From: a virus
Reading direction: 5' to 3' (one strand)
Virus record (IMG/VR): IMGVR_UViG_3300032291_003130
Span: 1 to 29,760 of that record
Length of the DNA stretch: 29,760 nucleotides
Shown in pieces: positions 12,683 to 20,642 of the stretch (positions are counted from its first letter, which is position 1; every line of letters begins with the position of its first letter). The notes beneath the pieces are model-generated. The model was not told the DNA's origin and searched no databases. It worked only from the letters and a program-made list of their open reading frames with translations. Position numbers and translations under genes: made by a program.

Positions 12683-13825
12683 CTAGTTTTTTGGCTTAAC
12701 CCCAAAGGCAACGTCGTTAGGGTTTAGGTATCGCACCACTACGTTAAGGGCGGCGGCAAGCCCGCCGCTTAGCACTACCTTAAAGTCGCCGGCGCCCATG
12801 TCGAGCAGGGGCGCACCAGTTGCAAGCATCATGGCAATAGCGGTACTTAGGAAAACCCGCGCCGCCTCCAGGATAGCCTCGTCTAGGCCCGTATTATTTT
12901 TAATAGCTTTAATAAAAGCAAGCATTTTGGCTGGTACCCCTTTTACCTTTGCAGCTGCCGCCGCCGCGCTAATAGCGGCGTTTAGCGCCCTCTCGCCAAC
13001 TTTGGCTAAGTTTACCTTGCCTAGGGCGGCTAACTCGGTTGCCACGGGGCTAGGGGCGGGTTTGGTGGAGGCGGCGAGGGGTTGCACCTCGCGTTTTGGC
13101 ATTGCGGCTTTTGGCTGCTCTACCACGGCTACGCGCCCCCCTGCGATAACTGGCGCGGGATTGTCCAGCGGCTTTGGCGCTACGGGCGCAACCGGCGCCG
13201 CGGGCTCAATAGGTGCCGTTGCCTTGGCTGGCCAAGTAATGATGATGCAGCGCTTATGTGGGGCGTCGCCTTTGCTGCTTGCAATCTGTTTAAGCGCCGC
13301 CTCGGTAATCTTAACGCCGTATGCCTCGGCGCCTACGCCGCTACGGGTAGGGCAAGCCCAATACCAAACCCCCTCCTCGGCATCGTACCCGGCGGAGGTC
13401 ATGTGCCCATAGGTACGGTTTGGCTGCTTTTGTTTAACCCACCACCACTTTTTCCATTTCTCATGCCAAGCGCTTACCTCTTGCCCAGCTGGGTATTTTC
13501 GGGGCTGCTCAACGTGCACGCCGATACCCGCGCCCGCTTTGGCGGCGGCTACTACGTCCTCCCAACTCTTGGCGTATCGAGCCTTAGCGCCGAGGCGCTG
13601 GGCGGTTTTAATAAGTTGCGGGAGGGTGCTCCCGTTATCGCTAATGCCCTGCTTATCTACTTGCCCGGTGCTCTCAAACTTAGCCCGGATACCATCGGCG
13701 GCGGTAAAATCGGGGCTATACTTTGCCGCCCAAGCCGTAGCGGCGGCTACGCTGCTAGGCCCGCAATCGTCCAAAATACCGCCTTTTTCTACGTGCGGTA
13801 GCTGGCTTTTAACCCGGTATTTCAT
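12683..13825 (-). CDS. C39-like cysteine endolysin fused to holin-like C-terminus
   Basis: A 380-residue protein. Residues 1-200 form a papain-like/C39-type peptidase: DDCGPSS with Cys21, GIGVHVEQ near 100-107, and TYGHMTSAGYD with His141 and Asp148 as a catalytic triad. This is expected to cut peptide cross-links in the cell wall. Residues about 200-265 are a Pro/Ala linker. From 315 on there is VFLSTAIAMMLATGAPLLDM followed by VLSGGLAAALNVVVRYL, two hydrophobic segments resembling the r1t-type holin family of actinophages. So enzyme and pore-forming module appear to be one chain. A separate 59-residue two-TM protein upstream may be the actual holin. Confidence 0.7.
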   Translation of the reverse strand: MKYRVKSQLPHVEKGGILDDCGPSSVAAATAWAAKYSPDFTAADGIRAKFESTGQVDKQGISDNGSTLPQLIKTAQRLGAKARYAKSWEDVVAAAKAGAGIGVHVEQPRKYPAGQEVSAWHEKWKKWWWVKQKQPNRTYGHMTSAGYDAEEGVWYWACPTRSGVGAEAYGVKITEAALKQIASSKGDAPHKRCIIITWPAKATAPIEPAAPVAPVAPKPLDNPAPVIAGGRVAVVEQPKAAMPKREVQPLAASTKPAPSPVATELAALGKVNLAKVGERALNAAISAAAAAAKVKGVPAKMLAFIKAIKNNTGLDEAILEAARVFLSTAIAMMLATGAPLLDMGAGDFKVVLSGGLAAALNVVVRYLNPNDVAFGVKPKN

Positions 13826-14067
13826 AGGCTGCCCTTAATCGCCATGGCAACCGCTCGGGCGGCGGGCTCAAACTCTAAGGCGGCACTTACTGGGAACCCA
13901 GCCGTTACGCCCTCGGCGTAATCGTTGCCATTATTGGCGCGGCGCCAAAGGGTACCGCCAAACCCGGTAGCCTCAATGTTAAGTACCAGGGCTACCCACT
14001 CGCCCGGGGCGGTATCTACCCTAGTCCAGCCCTGGGCTGCAATGTTTGCGAGGTGCTCGGCGCTCAT
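13822..14067 (-). CDS. Hypothetical protein, lysis region
   Basis: An 81-residue protein. It starts MSAEHLANIAAQGWTRVDTAPGEWV and has strand-like segments (WVALVLNIEATGFGGTLWRR) and an Ala-rich C-terminal helix (FPVSAALEFEPAARAVAMAI). It overlaps the lysin start as ATGA. No motif to define function; may accompany the lysin. Confidence 0.6.
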   Translation of the reverse strand: MSAEHLANIAAQGWTRVDTAPGEWVALVLNIEATGFGGTLWRRANNGNDYAEGVTAGFPVSAALEFEPAARAVAMAIKGSL

Positions 14068-14070
14068 GTG

Positions 14071-14250
14071 TTAATCCTTTCCCCATCGTAGGGGGCCTGT
14101 AAGCCCCCAAAGTGCCAATAGGGCAATAATGCATAGCCCTACAAAATCCCGGGTTTGCCCATCGGGGAGCACAATCCAGGCAATAAGCATGCCCAGCCAC
14201 GTCCAAGCCGAGGCGGCAAAATCGAGCAATAAATCTTTAAGTAGTTGCAT
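14071..14250 (-). CDS. Two-TM small membrane protein (holin candidate)
   Basis: A 59-residue frame. It starts at ATG 14250, overlapping the upstream TAA as TAATG, and stops 4 bases before the next start. Two hydrophobic segments at about residues 14-29 (SAWTWLGMLIAWIVLP) and 36-52 (FVGLCIIALLALWGLTG) flank a short polar loop, with charged ends. Location next to the endolysin and the size suggest a holin or antiholin. Alternatively it is a membrane anchor for the upstream secreted protein. Confidence 0.6.
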   Translation of the reverse strand: MQLLKDLLLDFAASAWTWLGMLIAWIVLPDGQTRDFVGLCIIALLALWGLTGPLRWGKD

Positions 14251-15341
14251 TACTTAACCTTTCTAGCAGCGCTACCGGTTGCCGCGGCGGTAGCGGCGGC
14301 GGCTACGGCGGCTTGGGCAATCTGCGTAATAATGATAGCGGGCACTATTGTAGCCGCGGCTTGCCGCTTTTCGGCGGGCGTTATGTCGTGCCCAAGGTTA
14401 GCTACAAAGGCGGCGGCCTCGCCAACGGCTTGCACCGCCTCGCCTACCGCCTCGGCTACCGCTTGGGCGGCTTCGCCTACTAATACCGCCGCTACCTCGG
14501 CTGGGTTATCTGGGCTGGGCTCGGGCGTAGGTTCAACGCTGGGCTCGGGGCTGGGCTCAATAGGGGCGCTGGGGCTCGGGGACGGGGTTTCGGGCGTAGG
14601 CGTAGCGGTCGGCGTAGGGCTGGGCGCTACGGGGCTTGGGGGCGGCTCTAAGCTGGGCGTAGGGCTAGGGCTAGGCTCAATAGTAGGGCTAGGTTCAACG
14701 CTAAAAGTTGGCGTAGGCTCAACGGGTGCCGAGGGTGTGGTCGTCGGCTCGGGTGTAGGCGGCGGGATTTGGGTTGGCTCATCGGTGGGTACCTCGGTAG
14801 GGCTCGGGCTTTCGCTCGGGCTGGGCTCAACGCTAGGGCTAGGTAATACGGAGGGGATAGGCGGCGGGCTACCGGTTGGCGGTTCCGGGTCAAGCAAAAG
14901 GGGTAGGTTGGCAATAAGGTCGTAATGCCCGCCCTCATCAAAAGGTGCGGCGGGGTTAATGCAGCCCTCGGGGGTGCAGAAAAACCGCCCAGCGCGTAGG
15001 CGGTAAGTGCCCGGCTCTAACGTAATGCCAATGTAGGAGTTCCAACTTTGCCCGTTGCGGCGGGGGTCATCATCGTTAATAGCCAAGGCCTCGCCATTAG
15101 TGCCGTATAGCCATAGCACCGAATCGGTAAAGTGCCCGCCCTGCTCGGGGCGGCTGCACCAATAAGCGTCGGTATCTTGGCAAAGGTCGGTTTCGGCTTC
15201 AAAAAAAGTTGGCTGCTCAACTACTACAAAAAAGTCCATAGTGCGGTTTACCGTAATAACGGTTTGCGCCTCTTGGGCTAATGCTGGCAATGTGCAAAAA
15301 AGCATGGCGGCGGCTAGCAGCGGGATAAGTGCGCGGCGCAT
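14250..15341 (-). CDS. Secreted Pro/Ser/Thr-rich protein
   Basis: A 363-residue protein. A signal peptide (MRRALIPLLAAAMLFCTLPALA) with cleavage near residue 22 is followed by a beta-type domain to about 150. That domain contains SVLWLYGTNGEALAINDDD and LEPGTYRLRAG, like the PPC-type calcium-binding domains seen in secreted bacterial proteins. About 130 residues of Pro/Ser/Thr/Glu-rich repeats follow (PSPSPTPSLEPPPSP-type). A C-terminal Ala-rich helix with a hydrophobic segment TIVPAIIITQIAQAAV is probably membrane-anchoring. It lies between the tail and lysis genes. It might coat the cell surface, block superinfection, or be a virion component. Confidence 0.7.
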   Translation of the reverse strand: MRRALIPLLAAAMLFCTLPALAQEAQTVITVNRTMDFFVVVEQPTFFEAETDLCQDTDAYWCSRPEQGGHFTDSVLWLYGTNGEALAINDDDPRRNGQSWNSYIGITLEPGTYRLRAGRFFCTPEGCINPAAPFDEGGHYDLIANLPLLLDPEPPTGSPPPIPSVLPSPSVEPSPSESPSPTEVPTDEPTQIPPPTPEPTTTPSAPVEPTPTFSVEPSPTIEPSPSPTPSLEPPPSPVAPSPTPTATPTPETPSPSPSAPIEPSPEPSVEPTPEPSPDNPAEVAAVLVGEAAQAVAEAVGEAVQAVGEAAAFVANLGHDITPAEKRQAAATIVPAIIITQIAQAAVAAAATAAATGSAARKVK

Positions 15342-15526
15342 TATCTACCCTGGCTTTGCAGCCACGCCAATAGCGCGCCAATACCCCCTACGCCCATAAA
15401 TGCACCAATAGCTTTAAGTACGGCTAAGCCGCCTTTCATCTGGTCTATCTCGGTTTTTAGTGCATCTATCTTGGCGCTCTGGGCATCGAGCCGCTCAATA
15501 ATGGCGTCGGCTTGGTTGCGGGTCAT
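15341..15526 (-). CDS. Coiled-coil and single-TM protein (XhlA/holin-like)
   Basis: A 61-residue protein. Residues 1-33 form an amphipathic coiled coil (ADAIIERLDAQSAKIDALKTEIDQMKGG in pieces), and residues 36-57 (LAVLKAIGAFMGVGGIGALLAWLQ) form a Gly-rich membrane helix. This layout matches XhlA-like phage proteins that assist lysis. It overlaps the tail fibre gene end by 4 bases and the next start as ATG. Lysis role is by analogy. Confidence 0.6.
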   Translation of the reverse strand: MTRNQADAIIERLDAQSAKIDALKTEIDQMKGGLAVLKAIGAFMGVGGIGALLAWLQSQGR

Positions 15527-17253
15527 TGCTGGGCCTCAATCGCTGCAAGCCGGGCTTCAAGGTCATTAACCCTATGCCAAAGGGCGGCAATAAGGGCGGT
15601 GCTATCTAGGCTTTCTGGGCGCCCCTCTGCATCATAGCCAACGGCGTGGGTAAGCCCTGCATCGTGCACCTCCTCGGCAATAAAGCCAAGGCGCGTTGCG
15701 CCCGCCTCATCGGCAATAGTGCTTTCGTAATGGCGCGGCTTAACGCTTTTTGCCGCTGCAAGCACCGCGGCGTCGGCATCGGTAATAGCGGTTTTGTATC
15801 GAGCGGAGGAGGTGTTGCGGCGTAGGTTATAGGTGGTGCCGCCCGTTAGCACCCAAATAGCCGCGTTAGTGGTTGCGGTGGTGCCCGTAATGTTGTCGGC
15901 GTAAAAAGTGTTTGCTTGTACGTACCCGCTTGGCGACTCAAAACTTCCCGAAACCGCTGTTACCGAACCCGTATCATAAAAGTAGCGGCTTGCCGTTGCG
16001 CCGTTCATTGGGTAAATGCGTGCCGCCCATAGCTGCCCATAAGTAGTAGTGCTGCTACCACTTAGCACTTGCATAACGCCAACCGCGCCCGACTTTAACC
16101 CTGCAAAGTCTGCACCGGTACGCGGCCTAAAAATAATGCGTGGGTTTGTACCATCGGCGGCGTTTGTATCTTGCAAAATAACGTCTGCACCGTTTGCTTG
16201 CAGCAAAAGGTCGCTAGTGGTGCTGTTATCGCTGCGCACGGTCGCGGCGTCAATAATCGAGGCGTTAAGTGTGCCAAGGGTAGTGCCGTCGGTTGTAACG
16301 GTCATACCGCTAGGCGCTGTTACCGTTACGCTCGTACCGCTTTGTAATGCAATGTACGTGCCGCTTAAAATCTCAACGGTATTTGCGCCAACTAGTTTTA
16401 CGTCTGGGCCCAGCAACAAATAGTCGCCATTGCCGCTTTGCACGTTAAGTTCTCCATTGTTTGCGTTAATGATTGCTGGGGGATAAACCGAGTAGCCCTC
16501 CTTATCGGTAAGCACTAGTTCCGGTACGCCGTTAGTTACTCGCACCTCCGTAAGGTCAACCGTTCGAGCAGCCGATTGGGTGGCAACCGTTGCAATGGTA
16601 ATAGTTAGTTTTAGGTATGCCGCGTCGGCTGGTGCCGTCATTGCCGTTAAGTCTGGCGCAACCCCCCACAAATCTGGCGCGGTAATGCCCGTTGCGCTTA
16701 TCAAACTATTAAAGCCGTAGGTAGCCGAGGTAAAAGCTGTGCCCGTAGTAGTAACTTGGTCGGAGGCGTAAAACTGGCAACTAAGTTTTGCCGTTGCCTG
16801 GGTGCTATTGGTGCCGCTATCAAAGGTAGCCTCCGCATAAAAACTAAATGACCGCGAGGCCGAGGAGGCAACCGGTATAAACCTAGTAAGGGTTGCACTC
16901 TTGCCCGTTAGGGTGCCGCTTGCAACGGTAAAGCGCAATACGTTACCCGAGGCTGCGCCGGCATCGGCAACGATAGCCGCGGTAATCGCGCCCGCACTAT
17001 TAACGTCGGTAAAAGTCCAATAAGGTAGCGGGTTGCCATCTTGCACAATGGTAGCCAAGGGGTCAAGCGGCGGGATAGCAAAGTCGCCGTTGGCAACGCC
17101 CGCTTGGATTTCTCGCAATGCAGCCGAGCCAAAAAGTAGCGATTGCTCCCCGGTGCTATCGCCGCTCAATAGTACGGCGCCCTCCTCGGAGATAACGCCG
17201 CCGCCAAACCCGGCTAGTTGCGACTGGTCGCTACCTAGTTTTTCGTATCCCAT
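15523..17253 (-). CDS. Tail fibre/spike protein with S74 intramolecular chaperone
   Basis: A 576-residue protein. The N-terminus has a short conserved structural region (SEEGAVLLSGDSTGEQ). The middle is beta-rich (repeated Ala/Thr/Ser strands, with DGTNPRIIFRPRTGADFAGL), and the C-terminal 100 residues hold the S74 signature: SSARYKTAITDAD, then LGFIAEEV, followed by a coiled coil ending ALWHRVNDLEARLAAIEAQQ. Such chaperone domains assist trimerisation and then self-cleave at the Ser of SSARYK-type motifs. This is likely the host-binding spike or fibre, placed after the tail genes. Confidence 0.8.
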   Translation of the reverse strand: MGYEKLGSDQSQLAGFGGGVISEEGAVLLSGDSTGEQSLLFGSAALREIQAGVANGDFAIPPLDPLATIVQDGNPLPYWTFTDVNSAGAITAAIVADAGAASGNVLRFTVASGTLTGKSATLTRFIPVASSASRSFSFYAEATFDSGTNSTQATAKLSCQFYASDQVTTTGTAFTSATYGFNSLISATGITAPDLWGVAPDLTAMTAPADAAYLKLTITIATVATQSAARTVDLTEVRVTNGVPELVLTDKEGYSVYPPAIINANNGELNVQSGNGDYLLLGPDVKLVGANTVEILSGTYIALQSGTSVTVTAPSGMTVTTDGTTLGTLNASIIDAATVRSDNSTTSDLLLQANGADVILQDTNAADGTNPRIIFRPRTGADFAGLKSGAVGVMQVLSGSSTTTYGQLWAARIYPMNGATASRYFYDTGSVTAVSGSFESPSGYVQANTFYADNITGTTATTNAAIWVLTGGTTYNLRRNTSSARYKTAITDADAAVLAAAKSVKPRHYESTIADEAGATRLGFIAEEVHDAGLTHAVGYDAEGRPESLDSTALIAALWHRVNDLEARLAAIEAQQ

Positions 17254-18681
17254 TTATGCACTCTCCAAAAACTTTTTAAGTGGGTTGCGCGGTACCCGCT
17301 CGCACGTAAGGTCAAACCTACGTACCATGCTGCCCGGCTCAAACCCCATAGAAATAGTTTCGATGCGGTATAGCCCGCTAAGGTCTAGCGCGCTAGCCTC
17401 AATGTTAAGGTATTGCCCAGCTTCCCAGCCGCTTTGCAATACGTAAGTGCTTGGCGCGGTTTGGCGGTACCCGCTCGCATAGCCGTATTGGTTTGGGCTT
17501 GCACCCGCGCCCGCAATGGTTAGCGTAATGGAGCGTTGCGGCGCTGCTCGGTTTGGGTAGGTGTTAGTGCCAAAAAACTTATTGGCGTAAGTAGTTATTT
17601 TGCTACTCCAAAAGGTAGGCGAGGCGGCGCGGGTAGGTACGGGGTTTACCTGGATAATGCCCTCCGGGCGGGGCCCGTTGCGGGTGCTCATACCGGCACC
17701 GTTAGGGGCGGCGGCATCGTATACGCGCCCATAGGGGTCGCTAACGGTGTATGAGCCGCCGCTAATCTGGCTGTCGAGTTTGCTCCACGCGCTATTCATT
17801 ACAAACCGCGCCTTTTTAATAATGGCGCCATGGTCAAGGCTTACCGATAAGCTACGCGCTTGCAAAGTCGAAGGGCTACTTACCGAACCTGCCGGGTCAA
17901 AAGTGCCCGTGGTTACAATCTTAAAAGGCGCGTTGGCGTAGGTAGGGGTTGCGGTGCCAAGGCGCGCCCATTGGATAGTGCCGCTCGGCGCAACCCAATA
18001 GCGGCGCTGCTCGCCATCTACGCCTTCGGCGGCCTCCTTTATCGAATCTAGGCATGAGCGTAGGGTTCCTGGTACTAACTTAATGTTGCCTACGGTTACC
18101 GCTGTACCGGTGTAGGTAGGGGTGGTATTGGTTGCAACAATCAACCTGTTAGCCGTGCGCCCGCTGGTACCGCTGGTATACGCCATTACGGCGTCGGCTT
18201 TTGCAACCAGGGCGGTTACGTTGGCTTGGTCGGTGCTACTCGCGGTGCCTACGCCAAAGTTGCCCGTATACTCCAATGAGTACCCAGCGGCTGCAACCTT
18301 GCCTTTATAAACAATGATTTTGTCGAGAAAGTTAGACGCGGCATCGGCTTTAACGGTTGCCCGCGTGCCTAGACCATTTTCGGCTAACTCCGCGTCAATG
18401 CTGGTAATAAAACCCAAAAAGGTAGTAGTGCCGCTTACCTGGAACCGCACCCTTGCGTTATCGTATACGTTGCCGCTTTTCCACCAAGGCCCGCCGACCG
18501 GGGTTTTGACTTGCATAACGTCAAAGCTTAACGTGCCGCCCGAGCCGTTAGCATCGGTAGTTAGGTTTACGGTTTCGGGGTCTACCCAAGGCGTAGTAGG
18601 GCTTGCCGTGGCGTAATCGTCCAAAATGTTTGCACCGCTGTTTACGCCATCAACCAAAATAGCAAAGGGGTGCGTTGCCAT
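17254..18681 (-). CDS. Minor tail protein (tail hub/tip)
   Basis: A 475-residue protein directly downstream of the tape measure gene, where distal tail or hub proteins usually lie. It begins MATHPFAILVDGVNSGANIL, has an N-terminal OB-like pattern (RVRFQVSGTTTFLGFITSID), a long middle part with strand repeats (KIVTTGTFDPAGS), and ends with a beta-strand region (LNIEASALDLSGLYRIETIS). This is in line with baseplate/hub proteins of the gp27/gp37-type, which attach the fibre. No enzymatic motif is visible. Identity comes from position and general architecture. Confidence 0.65.
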   Translation of the reverse strand: MATHPFAILVDGVNSGANILDDYATASPTTPWVDPETVNLTTDANGSGGTLSFDVMQVKTPVGGPWWKSGNVYDNARVRFQVSGTTTFLGFITSIDAELAENGLGTRATVKADAASNFLDKIIVYKGKVAAAGYSLEYTGNFGVGTASSTDQANVTALVAKADAVMAYTSGTSGRTANRLIVATNTTPTYTGTAVTVGNIKLVPGTLRSCLDSIKEAAEGVDGEQRRYWVAPSGTIQWARLGTATPTYANAPFKIVTTGTFDPAGSVSSPSTLQARSLSVSLDHGAIIKKARFVMNSAWSKLDSQISGGSYTVSDPYGRVYDAAAPNGAGMSTRNGPRPEGIIQVNPVPTRAASPTFWSSKITTYANKFFGTNTYPNRAAPQRSITLTIAGAGASPNQYGYASGYRQTAPSTYVLQSGWEAGQYLNIEASALDLSGLYRIETISMGFEPGSMVRRFDLTCERVPRNPLKKFLESA

Positions 18682-20058
18682 TTAGCGCCCCGTATCGCGT
18701 AGCATGCCGTTTACGGAATCCTTAACGGTGGCGTCAAACTCCTTTTGCCCTACGTAAACCTTAAACTCGGGCGCGCCGTATGAGGTGCCAACGTTGCCGG
18801 CTGGGTAATACGTTGGGTTATTTAATCCGCCCATGTTTGGCGTAGGAATAATAAACCCGCCGCCACCGCTCAACGGCTGGCTAAATGGGTTGCCCGCCGC
18901 GGCTGCGGCGTTGCGCCTATCCAACTCCTTTTGGTAAGCGTCGGCTTCCCCCGTGCCCGTAAGAAAGTCCGCAATGCCTTTAACCAATGAGCCAATAACG
19001 GTAACTACACCGGTAATAATGTCAAATAGCACGCCGATAGACGCGCCAATGGCATTAACCGCAAAGGCGAGGGGCCCGTTGCCATCGCCCCATAGCGCGC
19101 CCACAATGGTGCCAATGCTGGTAAGCAGCCCATCGGGCCCGGTAAGCACGCCAATAAAGGTGCCCACCTTCTCGCCCAGCATCTCAAAAATAGGCCCAAC
19201 TACTTTGCCTACCGAATCAAAAACCCCGCCTGGCTTGGTTAGGTTTGTAATGTTGTCCTGGATAATAGGCCCAAAGGCGCCTACTAACTTGCCGCCAATG
19301 TCTTGCACAATCGGCGCCAACGTATCGAGCCCAGCCGCAACGCCCGGCAAAATGTTTTTATTTAGAAAGTCCAGCCCATCGGCTGCAATGGGCAAAAACT
19401 TAGCGCCAAAATCCTCCATAATGTTATTAACGGTATTTTGCGCGCGGGTAAACTTACCGCTTACGGTGTTAGCAGCTGCCGCCGCTGCGCCGCCATACTT
19501 TTTAGTAATAGCTGCCAAAATCTCGGTAGCCTTAGCACCCTTTTTGGTTTGCACGCCCAAGCCTTTAAGGCCCTTAGTATTGCCCTGGTACGCCTTGCCA
19601 ACTAGGGCGGTAGCCTCCTCCAGGCTAATGTTGCGTGCCGCGGCAACGTCGGCGGCTACGTTTTGGATTTTTAGGGCATCGTTAAAGTTCTTGGTAAAAG
19701 CGGTTGCGGTAATGAGGCTTTCGCGCACCTGGTCGTCGCTAAATGCGAGGTCGGCAAGCTTGGTGGTTTGCGTTTCAATCGCGGCGGTGTTTGCATCGGT
19801 AAGCATGCCGCGGGTTTTAAGTACGCCGTTTAGCCGGGCAATCTGCTTTTCCTCATCGGCTGCCGCGGCTACGGCGGCAACGGTAAACCCGGCTACGGCG
19901 GTGGCAATGCCCAGGGCGCCAACCGCTGCGGTTTGTAGACCGCTACCTACCGCCTTGCCCGCCTTGGATAGCGCGCCAAAACCTTTGCCTACCTTTTTAA
20001 GTGTGGGGGTAGCATTGTCTACGGCCTTAATAACAATGTTTGCCATGCCGCTATTCAT
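18682..20058 (-). CDS. Tape measure protein (short)
   Basis: A 458-residue protein with the usual tape-measure features: an N-terminal Lys/Gly/Ala-rich start (NIVIKAVDNATPTLKKVGKGFGAL), hydrophobic segments such as AAVGALGIATAVAGFTVAA, then ARNISLEEATALVGKAYQGNTKGLKGLGV. A long region rich in Gly-Leu follows (GKLVGAFGPIIQ, KVVGPIFEMLGEKVGTFIGVLTG). If each residue spans about 1.5 angstrom the tail would be only some 70 nm long, a small siphovirus tail. ATG 20046 is an alternative start. It sits downstream of the chaperone frameshift genes and the gp10-like gene. Confidence 0.8.
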   Translation of the reverse strand: MNSGMANIVIKAVDNATPTLKKVGKGFGALSKAGKAVGSGLQTAAVGALGIATAVAGFTVAAVAAAADEEKQIARLNGVLKTRGMLTDANTAAIETQTTKLADLAFSDDQVRESLITATAFTKNFNDALKIQNVAADVAAARNISLEEATALVGKAYQGNTKGLKGLGVQTKKGAKATEILAAITKKYGGAAAAAANTVSGKFTRAQNTVNNIMEDFGAKFLPIAADGLDFLNKNILPGVAAGLDTLAPIVQDIGGKLVGAFGPIIQDNITNLTKPGGVFDSVGKVVGPIFEMLGEKVGTFIGVLTGPDGLLTSIGTIVGALWGDGNGPLAFAVNAIGASIGVLFDIITGVVTVIGSLVKGIADFLTGTGEADAYQKELDRRNAAAAAGNPFSQPLSGGGGFIIPTPNMGGLNNPTYYPAGNVGTSYGAPEFKVYVGQKEFDATVKDSVNGMLRDTGR

Positions 20059-20060
20059 GC

Positions 20061-20642
20061 TTAACCCCTACCTTTTCGGTATTTAATCTTGCCTTCGAGA
20101 TAGGCAACGACGGTATTTGTAATGGTACTAGTTGCCTTATCCTGCACGCTGCTATTTTGTGTAGCGTCCACGACAAAGTTATTAGCCGGTACGCGCCCGC
20201 CTACCCTAGCGCCCGCCTTAGCTTTACGCTCGGCATAGGATACGCCCGCGGCTACCTCGCTCCAACTCATTACGGGATTACTTGCCCGCCCAATGCTGGC
20301 TTGGCTACCCTTAACTTTGTGCCCGCTAATAACAAACCAGCGATACCACGCGCCCTTACTATCGCCCCGGCTTGCACCCGCCTTTACGCCTACTACCGCG
20401 CTGGGCTTATTAAAGCGCCCTTTACGGGCTGCTACGGCGCCCTTTAAGCGCCCCGTGCGGCTTGGGGCCTTAGCCTTTACCGGCTTTACCATGGTGCGGG
20501 CTGCGTTAAGGGTGGCTAGTTGCAGCATGGCGGCAAACTTTTTGGGGTTGCCCGATTCTAAAAAACCAAGGCGCACTTGGTTAAGCCCGCTAAGGCTCGC
20601 GCTATCTACGTATACCTTTACCGAATCTTTACCGACGGGCAC
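20061..20642 (-). CDS. HK97 gp10-like tail completion protein
   Basis: Starts at GTG 20642, 14 bases inside the frameshifted chaperone frame. The 193-residue product is basic, with AARTMVKPVKAKAPSRTGRLKGAVAARKGRF near 47-76 (in pieces). This is the typical K-APxRTGxLK signature of HK97 gp10-like proteins that connect head and tail. The tail end is basic again. In most HK97-like phages the gene lies before the major tail gene; here it is after it and the chaperone genes, an atypical order. Confidence 0.65.
   Translation of the reverse strand: MPVGKDSVKVYVDSASLSGLNQVRLGFLESGNPKKFAAMLQLATLNAARTMVKPVKAKAPSRTGRLKGAVAARKGRFNKPSAVVGVKAGASRGDSKGAWYRWFVISGHKVKGSQASIGRASNPVMSWSEVAAGVSYAERKAKAGARVGGRVPANNFVVDATQNSSVQDKATSTITNTVVAYLEGKIKYRKGRG

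Noticed and set aside
14021-14206. Minus-strand 61-codon frame with Cys residues
   Set aside because: It is out of frame with the coupled two-TM gene (14071-14250) and the 13822-14067 gene and has no binding site.
14245-14925. Plus-strand Gly/Val-rich frame of 226 codons
   Set aside because: It is the complement of the Pro/Ser repeat region of the secreted protein; no ribosome binding site or domain.
18953-20086. Long plus-strand open frame of 377 codons opposite the tape measure gene
   Set aside because: It mirrors the minus-strand tape measure, has Ser/Pro/Ala-rich low-complexity content and no binding site; it results from high-GC codon positions.
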